This document shows positions 8,213 through 14,963 of a DNA stretch of 64,000 nucleotides, in pieces. The DNA lies in NCBI RefSeq assembly GCF_042850985.1, contig NZ_AP031415.1, positions 2,170,001 through 2,234,000 of the forward strand, in the 5' to 3' direction. The stretch comes from Allocoprobacillus sp002160865 (GTDB lineage Bacteria; Bacillota_I; Bacilli_A; Erysipelotrichales; Coprobacillaceae). The notes beneath the pieces were generated by a model that saw only the letters and a list, made by a program, of their open reading frames with translations, made no database searches and was not told the origin of the DNA. Positions within the stretch are counted from its first letter, which is position 1. Every line of letters begins with the position of its first letter. The translations under genes were made by a program, and so were the position numbers.

Positions 8213-8241
8213 AGTATATCGCTTTTTAAAAAAATAAGCAA
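8213..8241 (-). promoter_or_regulatory. promoter pII of the rep mRNA (RNAII)
   Basis: On the minus strand TTGCTT (8236-8241) and TATACT (8213-8218) are separated by 17 bases. It reads into the rep leader and overlaps the copR terminator hairpin; in pIP501 this is the promoter repressed by CopR. Confidence 0.7.
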
Positions 8242-8276
8242 TGATTTCGTGCATTATTCACACGAAATCATTGCTT
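8228..8276 (-). terminator. copR terminator (potentially bidirectional)
   Basis: A 16-bp perfect stem, AAGCAATGATTTCGTG (8236-8251) with its complement (8261-8276), overlaps the last codons of copR. A T7 run follows on the minus strand (8228-8234), and a T run also follows on the plus strand. Confidence 0.8.
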
Positions 8277-8536
8277 TTTTCTTCTTCCATTTCTAACTCC
8301 AATGTTACTTGTTCTGTTTCTGGTTCTGGTTCTGTTGGCTCATTTGGGATTAAATCCACTACTAGCGTTGAGTTAGTTAACTTTGCAATTTGTTCTAGTG
8401 TTTTTATGGTTGGATCTGATTTTCCTGATTCTATTCGTGAATAATTTGATCTACTCATTTCTAATTCTTGGGAGAATTTTTCTTTTGATTTGGTACCTCT
8501 CATCTTTTTTAAGCTTTCTCTAAATGCTAGTTCCAA
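8258..8536 (-). CDS. copR: CopR/CopS/CopF copy-number repressor of inc18 plasmids (92 aa)
   Basis: Transcriptional repressor of the rep promoter pII. The 92-aa product has an HTH_3 domain at about residues 18-63 (EKFSQELEMSRSNYSRIESG) and the acidic, Glu/Pro-rich tail of CopR (EPTEPEPETEQVTLELEMEE). Start codon is TTG at 8534-8536 behind a strong GGGGGG-AG ribosome site, as in the plasmid gene. It lies directly upstream of the RNAII/RNAIII region and dead repE, exactly the plasmid order. It appears intact, so it may still be made although it has nothing to control in this window. Confidence 0.92.
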   Translation of the reverse strand: MELAFRESLKKMRGTKSKEKFSQELEMSRSNYSRIESGKSDPTIKTLEQIAKLTNSTLVVDLIPNEPTEPEPETEQVTLELEMEEEKSNDFV

Positions 8537-8582
8537 GTTTCTCCCCCCTCTTTTTGTGTCATAAAATTCACGCTTTATTTAA

Positions 8583-8611
8583 ATTATAGCTTTTAATATC
8601 TTAATAAACAA
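8583..8611 (-). promoter_or_regulatory. copR promoter (pI)
   Basis: Minus-strand TTGTTT (8606-8611) and TATAAT (8583-8588) with a 17-base spacer, 47 bases upstream of the copR start. Confidence 0.75.
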
Positions 8612-8652
8612 GTGATTAATCACTTGTGATTTGTGATAAGTGATTTGTGATT
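8611..8652. promoter_or_regulatory. omega-repressor operator: six contiguous heptads
   Basis: Six unspaced 7-bp units, AGTGATT, AATCACT, TGTGATT, TGTGATA, AGTGATT, TGTGATT, run from 8611 to 8652 and abut the -35 of the copR promoter. They fit the 5'-WATCACW-3' heptads (either orientation) bound by the ribbon-helix-helix omega repressor of pSM19035 at the cop, delta and omega promoters. No omega gene is in this window. Confidence 0.85.
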
Positions 8653-8654
8653 AA

Positions 8655-8683
8655 TATATAAAAGCCCTCTTTAAAGGGCTTTT
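8655..8683 (-). terminator. terminator after the topoisomerase stub
   Basis: Stem AAAAGCCCT (8660-8668)/AGGGCTTTT (8675-8683), immediately after the stop of the topoisomerase fragment, followed by an AT-rich TTTTATAT tail on the minus strand. Confidence 0.7.
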
Positions 8684-8687
8684 ATGT

Positions 8688-8947
8688 TTATTTTGAAAAA
8701 GAGATAAAATCAATATATCCCTTTTCCCCAATTTTTACAACGGCATTGTAGGGCTTTTTCTCTTTGTTTTTGATTCCTTTTACCAGGGTTTCTTTTCCCT
8801 CCAGTAATTCTTTTACATTCGTTTTGGTTAGTTTTTTCTTTCTAAAATGTTCAGCTAAAGTAAACTTACATTCAGGATAATTTGAACAACCATAAAACGA
8901 TTTTTTTAATACAATATTGTTGCCACACTTAGGACATTTTCCTACAA
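8688..8947 (-). pseudogene. C-terminal stub of an inc18 type IA topoisomerase (Top beta)
   Basis: A start-less frame of about 87 codons ending at TAA 8688-8690. It contains a topoisomerase zinc ribbon (CPKCGNNIVLKKSFYGCSNY followed by PEC) and a basic tail ending DFISFSK. This matches the C-terminal end of the TopIII/Top-beta encoded between erm(B) and copR on pAMbeta1-like plasmids. The rest of the gene is missing: the frame runs backwards into a Tn917-type terminal repeat at 8948. Non-functional remnant. Confidence 0.75.
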
Positions 8948-9018
8948 GGGGTCCCGAGCGCTTAGTGGGAATTTGTACCCCTTATCGATACAAATTCCCC
9001 GTAGGCGCTAGGGACCTC
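8948..9018. repeat. Tn917-type terminal inverted repeat/palindrome
   Basis: GGGGTCCCGAGCGC starts at 8948. Together with the inverted copy ending GGGACCTC at 9018 it forms a long, nearly perfect palindrome centred on the CCCCTTATCGAT region. Its arms share GCGCTTAGTGGGAATTTGTA and its complement with a few mismatches. I recognise this as the end of the Tn3-family transposon Tn917, which carries erm(B). It marks the junction between transposon DNA (right) and the plasmid topoisomerase gene (left). The partner end is not seen. Confidence 0.75.
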
Positions 9019-9113
9019 TTTAGCTTCTTGGAAGCTGTCAGTAGTATATCTAATAATTTATCTCCATTCCCTTTAGTAACGTGTAACTTTCCAAATTTAA
9101 AAAAGCGACTCAT
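8982..9113 (-). CDS. short ORF downstream of erm(B) ('ORF3' type, 43 aa)
   Basis: Starts ATG 9111-9113, 4 bases after the erm(B) stop, and ends at TAA 8982-8984 inside the Tn917-type palindrome. The product MSRFFKFGKLHVTKGNGDKL... is the small conserved reading frame found after erm(B) in pAMbeta1/Tn917-like contexts. Function is unknown. An upstream start at 9173 would overlap erm(B) and is not preferred. Confidence 0.55.
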   Translation of the reverse strand: MSRFFKFGKLHVTKGNGDKLLDILLTASKKLKRSLAPTGNLYR

Positions 9114-9117
9114 AGAA

Positions 9118-9855
9118 TTATTTCCTCCCGTTAAATAATAGATAACTATTAAAAATAGACAATACTTGCTCATAAGTAACGGTACTTAAATTGTTTACTT
9201 TGGCGTGTTTCATTGCTTGATGAAACTGATTTTTAGTAAACAGTTGACGATATTCTCGATTGACCCATTTTGAAACAAAGTACGTATATAGCTTCCAATA
9301 TTTATCTGGAACATCTGTGGTATGGCGGGTAAGTTTTATTAAGACACTGTTTACTTTTGGTTTAGGATGAAAGCATTCCGCTGGCAGCTTAAGCAATTGC
9401 TGAATCGAGACTTGAGTGTGCAAGAGCAACCCTAGTGTTCGGTGAATATCCAAGGTACGCTTGTAGAATCCTTCTTCAACAATCAGATAGATGTCAGACG
9501 CATGGCTTTCAAAAACCACTTTTTTAATAATTTGTGTGCTTAAATGGTAAGGAATACTCCCAACAATTTTATACCTCTGTTTGTTAGGGAATTGAAACTG
9601 TAGAATATCTTGGTGAATTAAAGTGACACGAATGTTCAGTTTTAATTTTTCTGACGATAAGTTGAATAGATGACTGTCTAATTCAATAGACGTTACCTGT
9701 TTACTTATTTTAGCCAGTTTCGTCGTTAAATGCCCTTTACCTGTTCCAATTTCGTAAACGGTATCGGTTTCTTTTAAATTCAATTGTTTTATTATTTGGT
9801 TGAGTACTTTTTCACTCGTTAAAAAGTTTTGAGAATATTTTATATTTTTGTTCAT
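9118..9855 (-). CDS. erm(B): 23S rRNA (adenine-N6)-dimethyltransferase Erm(B)
   Basis: S-adenosylmethionine-dependent enzyme that dimethylates A2058 (E. coli numbering) of 23S rRNA, giving the macrolide-lincosamide-streptogramin B phenotype. Full length, 245 aa. Motif I is at about 35-43 (YEIGTGKGH) and motif IV at about 101-106 (GSIPYH, the NPY-equivalent). The family C-terminal helical domain is complete (KWVNREYRQLFTKNQFHQAM). The start at 9855 follows the attenuator region, with a leader peptide 125 bases upstream. It sits in an inc18/Tn917-derived segment within the ICE accessory zone. I see no truncation or frameshift, so it should be functional. Confidence 0.97.
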   Translation of the reverse strand: MNKNIKYSQNFLTSEKVLNQIIKQLNLKETDTVYEIGTGKGHLTTKLAKISKQVTSIELDSHLFNLSSEKLKLNIRVTLIHQDILQFQFPNKQRYKIVGSIPYHLSTQIIKKVVFESHASDIYLIVEEGFYKRTLDIHRTLGLLLHTQVSIQQLLKLPAECFHPKPKVNSVLIKLTRHTTDVPDKYWKLYTYFVSKWVNREYRQLFTKNQFHQAMKHAKVNNLSTVTYEQVLSIFNSYLLFNGRK

Positions 9856-9979
9856 GTAATCACTCCTGAAGTGATTACATCTGTAAATAAATACAGAAGT
9901 TAAACGATTTGTTTGTAATTTTAGTTATCTGTTTAAAAAGTCATAAGATTAGTCACTGGTAGGAATTAATCTAACGTAT

Positions 9980-10063
9980 TTATTTATCTGCGTAATCACT
10001 GTTTTTAGTCTGTTTCAAAACAGTAGATGTTTTATCTACATTACGCATTTGGAATACCAACAT
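9980..10063 (-). CDS. erm(B) leader peptide (27 aa)
   Basis: MLVFQMRNVDKTSTVLKQTK followed by NSDYADK, starting at ATG 10061-10063 behind an AAGGAGGG ribosome site. Macrolide-dependent ribosome stalling on this peptide is the known trigger that rearranges the mRNA and frees the erm(B) ribosome site. The 27-codon leader appears complete, so resistance is probably inducible; I could not compare attenuator point changes that make some alleles constitutive. Confidence 0.88.
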   Translation of the reverse strand: MLVFQMRNVDKTSTVLKQTKNSDYADK

Positions 10064-10120
10064 GACGAATCCCTCCTTCTTAATTACAAATTTTTAGCAT
10101 CTAATTTAACTTCAATTCCT

Positions 10121-10148
10121 ATTATACACAAAATTTTAAGAAAGTCAA
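10121..10148 (-). promoter_or_regulatory. erm(B) promoter
   Basis: Minus-strand TTGACT (10143-10148) and TATAAT (10121-10126) with a 16-base spacer, about 58 bases upstream of the leader-peptide start. Confidence 0.8.
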
Positions 10149-10177
10149 TAAATAATCATAATTTTCTAATTGTGTTA

Positions 10178-10206
10178 TTGACTACACTAATTCAATTAGC
10201 TAGAAT
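10178..10206 (+). promoter_or_regulatory. promoter of the TetR-family regulator, with imperfect palindrome
   Basis: TTGACT (10178-10183) and TAGAAT (10201-10206), spacer 17. An imperfect palindrome with outer arms ACAC/GTGT (about 10184-10211) covers the spacer and -10 box, a usual arrangement for autorepression. Confidence 0.6.
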
Positions 10207-10242
10207 TGTGTTTGTATGATATTTTGAATGAGGTGCATAACT

Positions 10243-10800
10243 ATGAAAACCACTAAAGAAGCAGTAATAAAAGCAACATCAGACTTAGCAGATGAAAAAG
10301 GATTAAATAACGTTTCGTTAAAAGCTGTTGCTCAAAAATTAAACATTCGTACACCATCTTTATATAATCACATAGAAAGTTTAGATAATCTTCTTTTAGA
10401 AGTTGCTCATAATGGTATGCGTGACATGAATGAAAGAATGATGAAAATTGCCGTTGGAAAAATAGGGAAAGAAGCAATTAAGTTAGTTTCTATCGAATAC
10501 CTAAACTATATGATTGAACACCCCGGAGTTTATGAAACAATTCAATGGGCTGTGTGGCACGGAACAGAGGAAACAGCAACCATTTTTAACAACTATCTTT
10601 CATTATTAACTACTCTTATCCAATCGTGCAGTCTTAACAAAGACAAAACACTTGAAATATTAAATATGCTTACTGGAATAATTCACGGTTATACAACTTT
10701 GCAATTAGGAAACGCTTTTTCTGCCTCAGATAAAGTTAGATTTGAATTAGCTGAAGCGATAGATACTTTATTAGTCGGGATTTTCCAGAAGTATAAATAA
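10243..10800 (+). CDS. TetR/AcrR-family transcriptional regulator, WHG-type C-terminus (185 aa)
   Basis: The N-terminal TetR HTH spans about residues 5-50 (LKAVAQKLNIRTPSLYNHIE). The C-terminal ligand domain contains AVWHGTEE and the GIIHGYTTLQ stretch of the WHG-type TetR regulators. The start at 10243 has TGAGGTG seven bases before it; the ATG at 10228 overlaps this ribosome site and is not preferred. Divergent from erm(B) (but with separate promoters) and convergent with orf13. Its target is not evident; no efflux gene is adjacent, so it may act on itself or on DNA outside the window. Confidence 0.85.
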   Translation: MKTTKEAVIKATSDLADEKGLNNVSLKAVAQKLNIRTPSLYNHIESLDNLLLEVAHNGMRDMNERMMKIAVGKIGKEAIKLVSIEYLNYMIEHPGVYETIQWAVWHGTEETATIFNNYLSLLTTLIQSCSLNKDKTLEILNMLTGIIHGYTTLQLGNAFSASDKVRFELAEAIDTLLVGIFQKYK

Positions 10801-10807
10801 TATATTT

Positions 10808-10846
10808 AGGCTTGCAAATCAATACAGAACTGCAAGCCTTTTTCTT
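10808..10846 (+). terminator. terminator of the TetR-type gene
   Basis: AGGCTTGCA (10808-10816) pairs with TGCAAGCCT (10831-10839), then a T5 run. It separates this gene from the convergent orf13. The stem core matches that of the terminator at 5909-5952. Confidence 0.85.
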
Positions 10847-11749
10847 TTATCCTACAATCTTCCAGTTGCTATCCTTATGTAGCACAAGCTCATACTGTGA
10901 TACTTGTGTCGCCTTTGTCTGATTATCAAGGAATTTTACAGCTACTTTAACTTTCACATTATCCCCGTCCTTTGTAAAGATAGGGTTTACCAGTTCAGAA
11001 TAAAGGTAGTCCCTGCCGATAGGCTCAATCACATTTCCAGATACATAGTAAGCAAGCTCTTTTTCTGTGGCTGTTGGATAGAGCTTAAAGAATGTTTCCA
11101 GAAATGCGGTAGCGTCATTTACCGTATCAGCGTCCACGCTTGCGTCTGCTTCTGGTGTCTTAGGCTCATAGTCTGATTTTTCGATTGCTGGTGCAAGAGT
11201 AGGGTTCTGAATGATTACCATATCCCCGTCAGCGTCTACATGGACTTTTACAGTATAAGTCGCTTTCACATTGCTTGTCTGTTCTCCCTCTTTTATCTGC
11301 TGATCTACTTCGTAGGTAGCAGAAAAAGTGTCCGTTCCCGATTGCTCGATATGCCACACAATCACATCTGTAACTGTGGAGCTGGTCGGTATATCCGTTC
11401 TGATTGTATCAACATTCAAGTCTTGCAATTCCTTTGTCAGATAACCGCTGATTGCCTGCGTCCTTGCTTCAATCGCTTCTTTGCTGTTACTCCATGTGTA
11501 ATAAGACTTCGCAAAGTTCTTCACGAAATTTTCTATCCCGTTGGTGTCCTGCAAACGAAGTTCAATGATTTCTTTTTCATGGGTCGTGTGCTGGTCGATA
11601 GCCGTAAAATTCTTATACACCCCAAAGCTCACGCTTGCGATAAGCACCACCCACAACGCAATCACGGTTTTCTTATGTGTGCCTACCTTGACAGTACGCA
11701 CCTTTTTTTCTTTGACATTTTCTGTCTGTTTCTTATTCTTCTTAAACAT
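10847..11749 (-). CDS. orf13: conjugal transfer protein Orf13 (TcpC/ConC-like, 300 aa)
   Basis: Structural membrane protein of the Gram-positive conjugation channel (TcpC of pCW3, ConC of ICEBs1). A basic cytoplasmic N-terminus (residues 1-28) is followed by one transmembrane helix at about 29-47 (VIALWVVLIASVSFGVY). The extracytoplasmic part carries two NTF2-like domains, about 70-190 and 210-298. It is the last gene of the transfer operon, 17 bases after orf14, and ends against the TetR-type gene terminator. Length is close to the 310 aa of Tn916 Orf13. Confidence 0.9.
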   Translation of the reverse strand: MFKKNKKQTENVKEKKVRTVKVGTHKKTVIALWVVLIASVSFGVYKNFTAIDQHTTHEKEIIELRLQDTNGIENFVKNFAKSYYTWSNSKEAIEARTQAISGYLTKELQDLNVDTIRTDIPTSSTVTDVIVWHIEQSGTDTFSATYEVDQQIKEGEQTSNVKATYTVKVHVDADGDMVIIQNPTLAPAIEKSDYEPKTPEADASVDADTVNDATAFLETFFKLYPTATEKELAYYVSGNVIEPIGRDYLYSELVNPIFTKDGDNVKVKVAVKFLDNQTKATQVSQYELVLHKDSNWKIVG

Positions 11750-11766
11750 AATGTTATCCTCACTTT

Positions 11767-12774
11767 CTATTGTTTTACTCGTCCTGCACCGATTAAGTGC
11801 TGTTGCCAGTAACTATTATTTAGGTCTGCATATCCTATCGGATTTCCTGCGTGGTACATCTGCGTCGGCGAAACAAGAATACCGACATGTGTTACATAAC
11901 TTCCAGCGTTATAGGTAGAATGGAAAAATACCAAGTCCCCAGCCTTTGCCTGCGAGAGTGGAAGATGTTGGGTGGCGTCATACTGTGCTTGTGCTGTTCT
12001 CGGTAAGGAAACACCAGCTTTTCCATAGCACCATTGCGTCAGCCCCGAACAGTCAAAGGAAGTGTTAGGATTGCTACCGCCATATACATACTTCCAGCCT
12101 TGATACTTCAATGCTTCATTCATTACTTTTTGTGCCAGTTCTCCCGATACCTGCGGAACAGTTAAATACTGATTGACTAATTCGACGTAAAATTGATTGC
12201 CATACTGATACCGCCAGCCCCCGTTCTTCGCAACGGCTATCGGGTTGGTGTAGGTTACTTTCTTTCCACCCGATTTTTCACGGGCGAAGCTCTCTGCAAG
12301 ATTAAAGGTGTGTTTCTTTCCTTTTCCTGCCACATATCCCACATAGCCACCGCCATAGTTATAAGACTGTATCGCTACATTCAAATCGTCGATACCTTGA
12401 TTTTTGCAGGAAGAAAGCAGGGACGCAAAATACTTACACCCCTGCTTGATTGAGCTTTCCGTATCTAAGGAATTAGGCGGTAAACCAAGACTTTCCGAAC
12501 TCTGCATAACATCTTCTGCCGTACCGCCACTTTCTACTTGAATGATAGCCAATAGCACATTGACATACTCGGAAATACCGTATTCTCTGGCGTACTTTTC
12601 TACCATAGGCTGATGTTTCAAGACTTCTGCGGATAAGTTCATACCCGTAATGCCAGAAGAAAAATTGCTGTTCTCGTCGTCGCTGTCCGCACTAATCAAG
12701 ACACCAAAGAAAAGCACCAGAGAAAAGAGGATAGGAAACAGAGTGCCAATGATAGCGATATGTTTCAGTTTCAT
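11767..12774 (-). CDS. orf14: bifunctional peptidoglycan hydrolase Orf14 (lysozyme-like + NlpC/P60, 335 aa)
   Basis: Opens the cell wall for the conjugation machine, like CwlT of ICEBs1. A signal/anchor helix lies at residues 7-28. A soluble-lytic-transglycosylase-like domain lies at about 60-160 (AIIQVESGG with the catalytic Glu, SYNYGGGYVGYVAG). A C-terminal NlpC/P60 domain at about 212-335 has the catalytic Cys in NTSFDCSGLTQWC and the His in YVTHVGILV. The start overlaps the orf15 stop by 4 bases (ATGA coupling). Length is nearly that of Tn916 Orf14 (333 aa). Confidence 0.93.
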   Translation of the reverse strand: MKLKHIAIIGTLFPILFSLVLFFGVLISADSDDENSNFSSGITGMNLSAEVLKHQPMVEKYAREYGISEYVNVLLAIIQVESGGTAEDVMQSSESLGLPPNSLDTESSIKQGCKYFASLLSSCKNQGIDDLNVAIQSYNYGGGYVGYVAGKGKKHTFNLAESFAREKSGGKKVTYTNPIAVAKNGGWRYQYGNQFYVELVNQYLTVPQVSGELAQKVMNEALKYQGWKYVYGGSNPNTSFDCSGLTQWCYGKAGVSLPRTAQAQYDATQHLPLSQAKAGDLVFFHSTYNAGSYVTHVGILVSPTQMYHAGNPIGYADLNNSYWQQHLIGAGRVKQ

Positions 12775-14963
12775 TTTTTCTTCTGTCCTTTCTTCATCAC
12801 AAGGTTACGAGTTTTCTCTGTTGTCTGCTGGTTCTTTTGGACGGTTTGCGTCTGCTGAACCTTTGTCCTGCGGTCTTTTGTGTAATTCTGGCGTGTTTCC
12901 TGCGATACCACTTTTTCTACATTCTGCCTATGTACTGGCTGTGCCGACTGGGTCGCTTTCTTATCAGAAGCACCAGAAGATAACGGACGCTCTTTGATAA
13001 CATTTGTCTTGACTGGCTCACTTGCTTTTGAAGTGGTCGCTGTGGCAGGACGTTTGACTTCCTGCATTTTTTCCGCACTCGGCTTTGAAGCTGTGGCTGG
13101 TCGCTCATGGGGACGGGTAGCTCCCGTTGTCGCTGATCCGTCAGCCTTTCGCTGTGCCTGCCTTGCTTCTTGTGCCTTTTGAAGCTCCATACGCTTGTCA
13201 GCGATACTCTGTCTATGCTTTTCCTGCTTTTCCAAACGTCCCGTCTGTCTGGACTGCTGTTCCTGCACCATGCCACGCTTAAAGTCGGACACGCTGGACT
13301 TTGCCTTTTCCTTTGCGGAATACACCGCATAAGCGGTCTGTGTCGGCATATCCTTGATATTCTCTTTGACAGCATTTGCCTTGTCTTTCACTTTATTTTT
13401 CGTATCTAAGACAGCACCCACCTTTGAGCCTGCACGCTGTCCCATACTGGAAGTAGATGTATTGCCCCGACTGTCTTTTGTGGCTGTGTTCCTTGTCGGT
13501 TTTCTGTTTGAAATCGTGCTACCTGCCACCGCACCAGCAACACCGCCAGCAGTAACCGCACCAGCAAGCCGTCTTTCCATACGCCTAGCTCTATGTCGCA
13601 TAAACAGATATGGTCTGCGGAATATCCTGCGTCCCATGTTTTGACTGTCGCCAGCGTTCAAAGAGAACATACTCATTAAATCGCCCAGCTTCATATAAAT
13701 ACCAGCGAAACATACTATCTGCAAGAACGCTACCATAAAGAACGGATAGTCCGTGGAGATGTTATAAAACATACTGGAAATGCTGAACGCCACCGTTACA
13801 ATGAGCGTTATTCCTGCCCGTGTCATTATGGTATTAAACACCCTTACGATTGCCTGCTTCGCCATGCTTTCATAGCTCGGTATCATGGAAAGTAAAAAGC
13901 TGATAGGTAAAAACATTGCAAAGATAATAAAAAGTATCTGGCTAAATAACATCATGCCCGTAAGCAAGAATACAAATATCGTTATCCCTAAATTGAAGAA
14001 CAGTAGGAAGAACACCATGCCTAAACGGTTCACGACCTGCGGTATCGTCAGATTGTTGTTGTCGTTATCTTCGATTTCTGTTTTCACGACTTCCTCTCTG
14101 GTTTTCCCGTCCTCGTCCTCTGGACTTGCCGATACAAGAGCTTCGACACGGTCTGCCCCGATTTCTTCTGTGTTGCTGTTACCGAATTGCAGAAGTAGCC
14201 ACGGCTGTTCCACTTGAATAGAAAATAGGCTGTCCCGTATCAAGTCCACGCTGTCCTTGCCCTCGCTGTCGGAGTTGGGGAGCATGATTTTTGTTCCCAA
14301 GTCCAAAGAAGCGGTACTGATGTCTGATGAAAATTCATTTATCTTCTTGATGTAGTCGGGAGCGTAGGCAATAAACGAAGCGGACAGCACGAACACCACC
14401 ACAAAGTTGATAACAGCGTGAAGTGCCTTGCTGGTTTCCCGTTTGATAAGTCCCGTATAAGCAACATACATTCCCACCACTAAGATAATGAGAAGCAGGA
14501 AACCAACATAGAAGCCCGTAGAAGAAAAGCCGTTCTCGGTTACACCTGCAAGGGTCTGTATGCTCTTTCCGATACTGTCTGCCATATCGTTAATAAAATC
14601 AAGTTTATAGGCTTCCTGCACCACATAGCCCGTGGCATTGCTTAAATAAAGGCTTATCGTCCAGACAAAGTTGGTAATGCAGTAAAGCCCGTACTGTACC
14701 GATTTTCCAATGCCGTCCAGCCAGTTCCACGGCAACCATGACCAGCTATTATCCACATAAAAATCAAGCTGGTAGTTGGAAAGGGGATATTTTGAGTAAA
14801 GATTTTCTGCGTTTATGGTATCGTCCACAAGCCCCGTCGCATGAGCCACCGTCCCCAAAAGTGAAAGCAGGATAAGGGAGAGTGCCACCACGAACAGAGC
14901 CATTTTGAGAAAGTGAAGTATCTTCCTTTTTGTGAACGCACCTTTTATCCTTTCTTTCATCAC
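12771..14963 (-). CDS. orf15: conjugation channel membrane protein Orf15 (VirB6/TcpH-like, 730 aa)
   Basis: Polytopic channel component. An N-terminal signal-like helix (about 18-40) is followed by further hydrophobic segments near 150-170, 185-205, 320-345, 345-370, 385-405 and 408-428. The last 270 residues form a long cytoplasmic tail rich in Lys, Arg, Gln and Thr, with repeated low-complexity blocks such as MELQKAQEARQAQRKADG. The tail resembles the ends of ConG/TcpH-class proteins that contact the coupling ATPase. It overlaps orf16 upstream and orf14 downstream by 4 bases each, so the three are translationally coupled. Slightly shorter than Tn916 Orf15 (754 aa). Confidence 0.9.
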   Translation of the reverse strand: MMKERIKGAFTKRKILHFLKMALFVVALSLILLSLLGTVAHATGLVDDTINAENLYSKYPLSNYQLDFYVDNSWSWLPWNWLDGIGKSVQYGLYCITNFVWTISLYLSNATGYVVQEAYKLDFINDMADSIGKSIQTLAGVTENGFSSTGFYVGFLLLIILVVGMYVAYTGLIKRETSKALHAVINFVVVFVLSASFIAYAPDYIKKINEFSSDISTASLDLGTKIMLPNSDSEGKDSVDLIRDSLFSIQVEQPWLLLQFGNSNTEEIGADRVEALVSASPEDEDGKTREEVVKTEIEDNDNNNLTIPQVVNRLGMVFFLLFFNLGITIFVFLLTGMMLFSQILFIIFAMFLPISFLLSMIPSYESMAKQAIVRVFNTIMTRAGITLIVTVAFSISSMFYNISTDYPFFMVAFLQIVCFAGIYMKLGDLMSMFSLNAGDSQNMGRRIFRRPYLFMRHRARRMERRLAGAVTAGGVAGAVAGSTISNRKPTRNTATKDSRGNTSTSSMGQRAGSKVGAVLDTKNKVKDKANAVKENIKDMPTQTAYAVYSAKEKAKSSVSDFKRGMVQEQQSRQTGRLEKQEKHRQSIADKRMELQKAQEARQAQRKADGSATTGATRPHERPATASKPSAEKMQEVKRPATATTSKASEPVKTNVIKERPLSSGASDKKATQSAQPVHRQNVEKVVSQETRQNYTKDRRTKVQQTQTVQKNQQTTEKTRNLVMKKGQKKK

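Noticed and set aside
8917..9138. Plus-strand 73-aa frame
   Set aside because: It runs across the Tn917-type palindrome and opposite the ORF3 frame; no ribosome site.
10253..10477. Minus-strand Leu-rich 74-aa frame
   Set aside because: Shadow of the TetR-type gene, with low-complexity leucine runs from the complement of AAT/AAA-rich codons.
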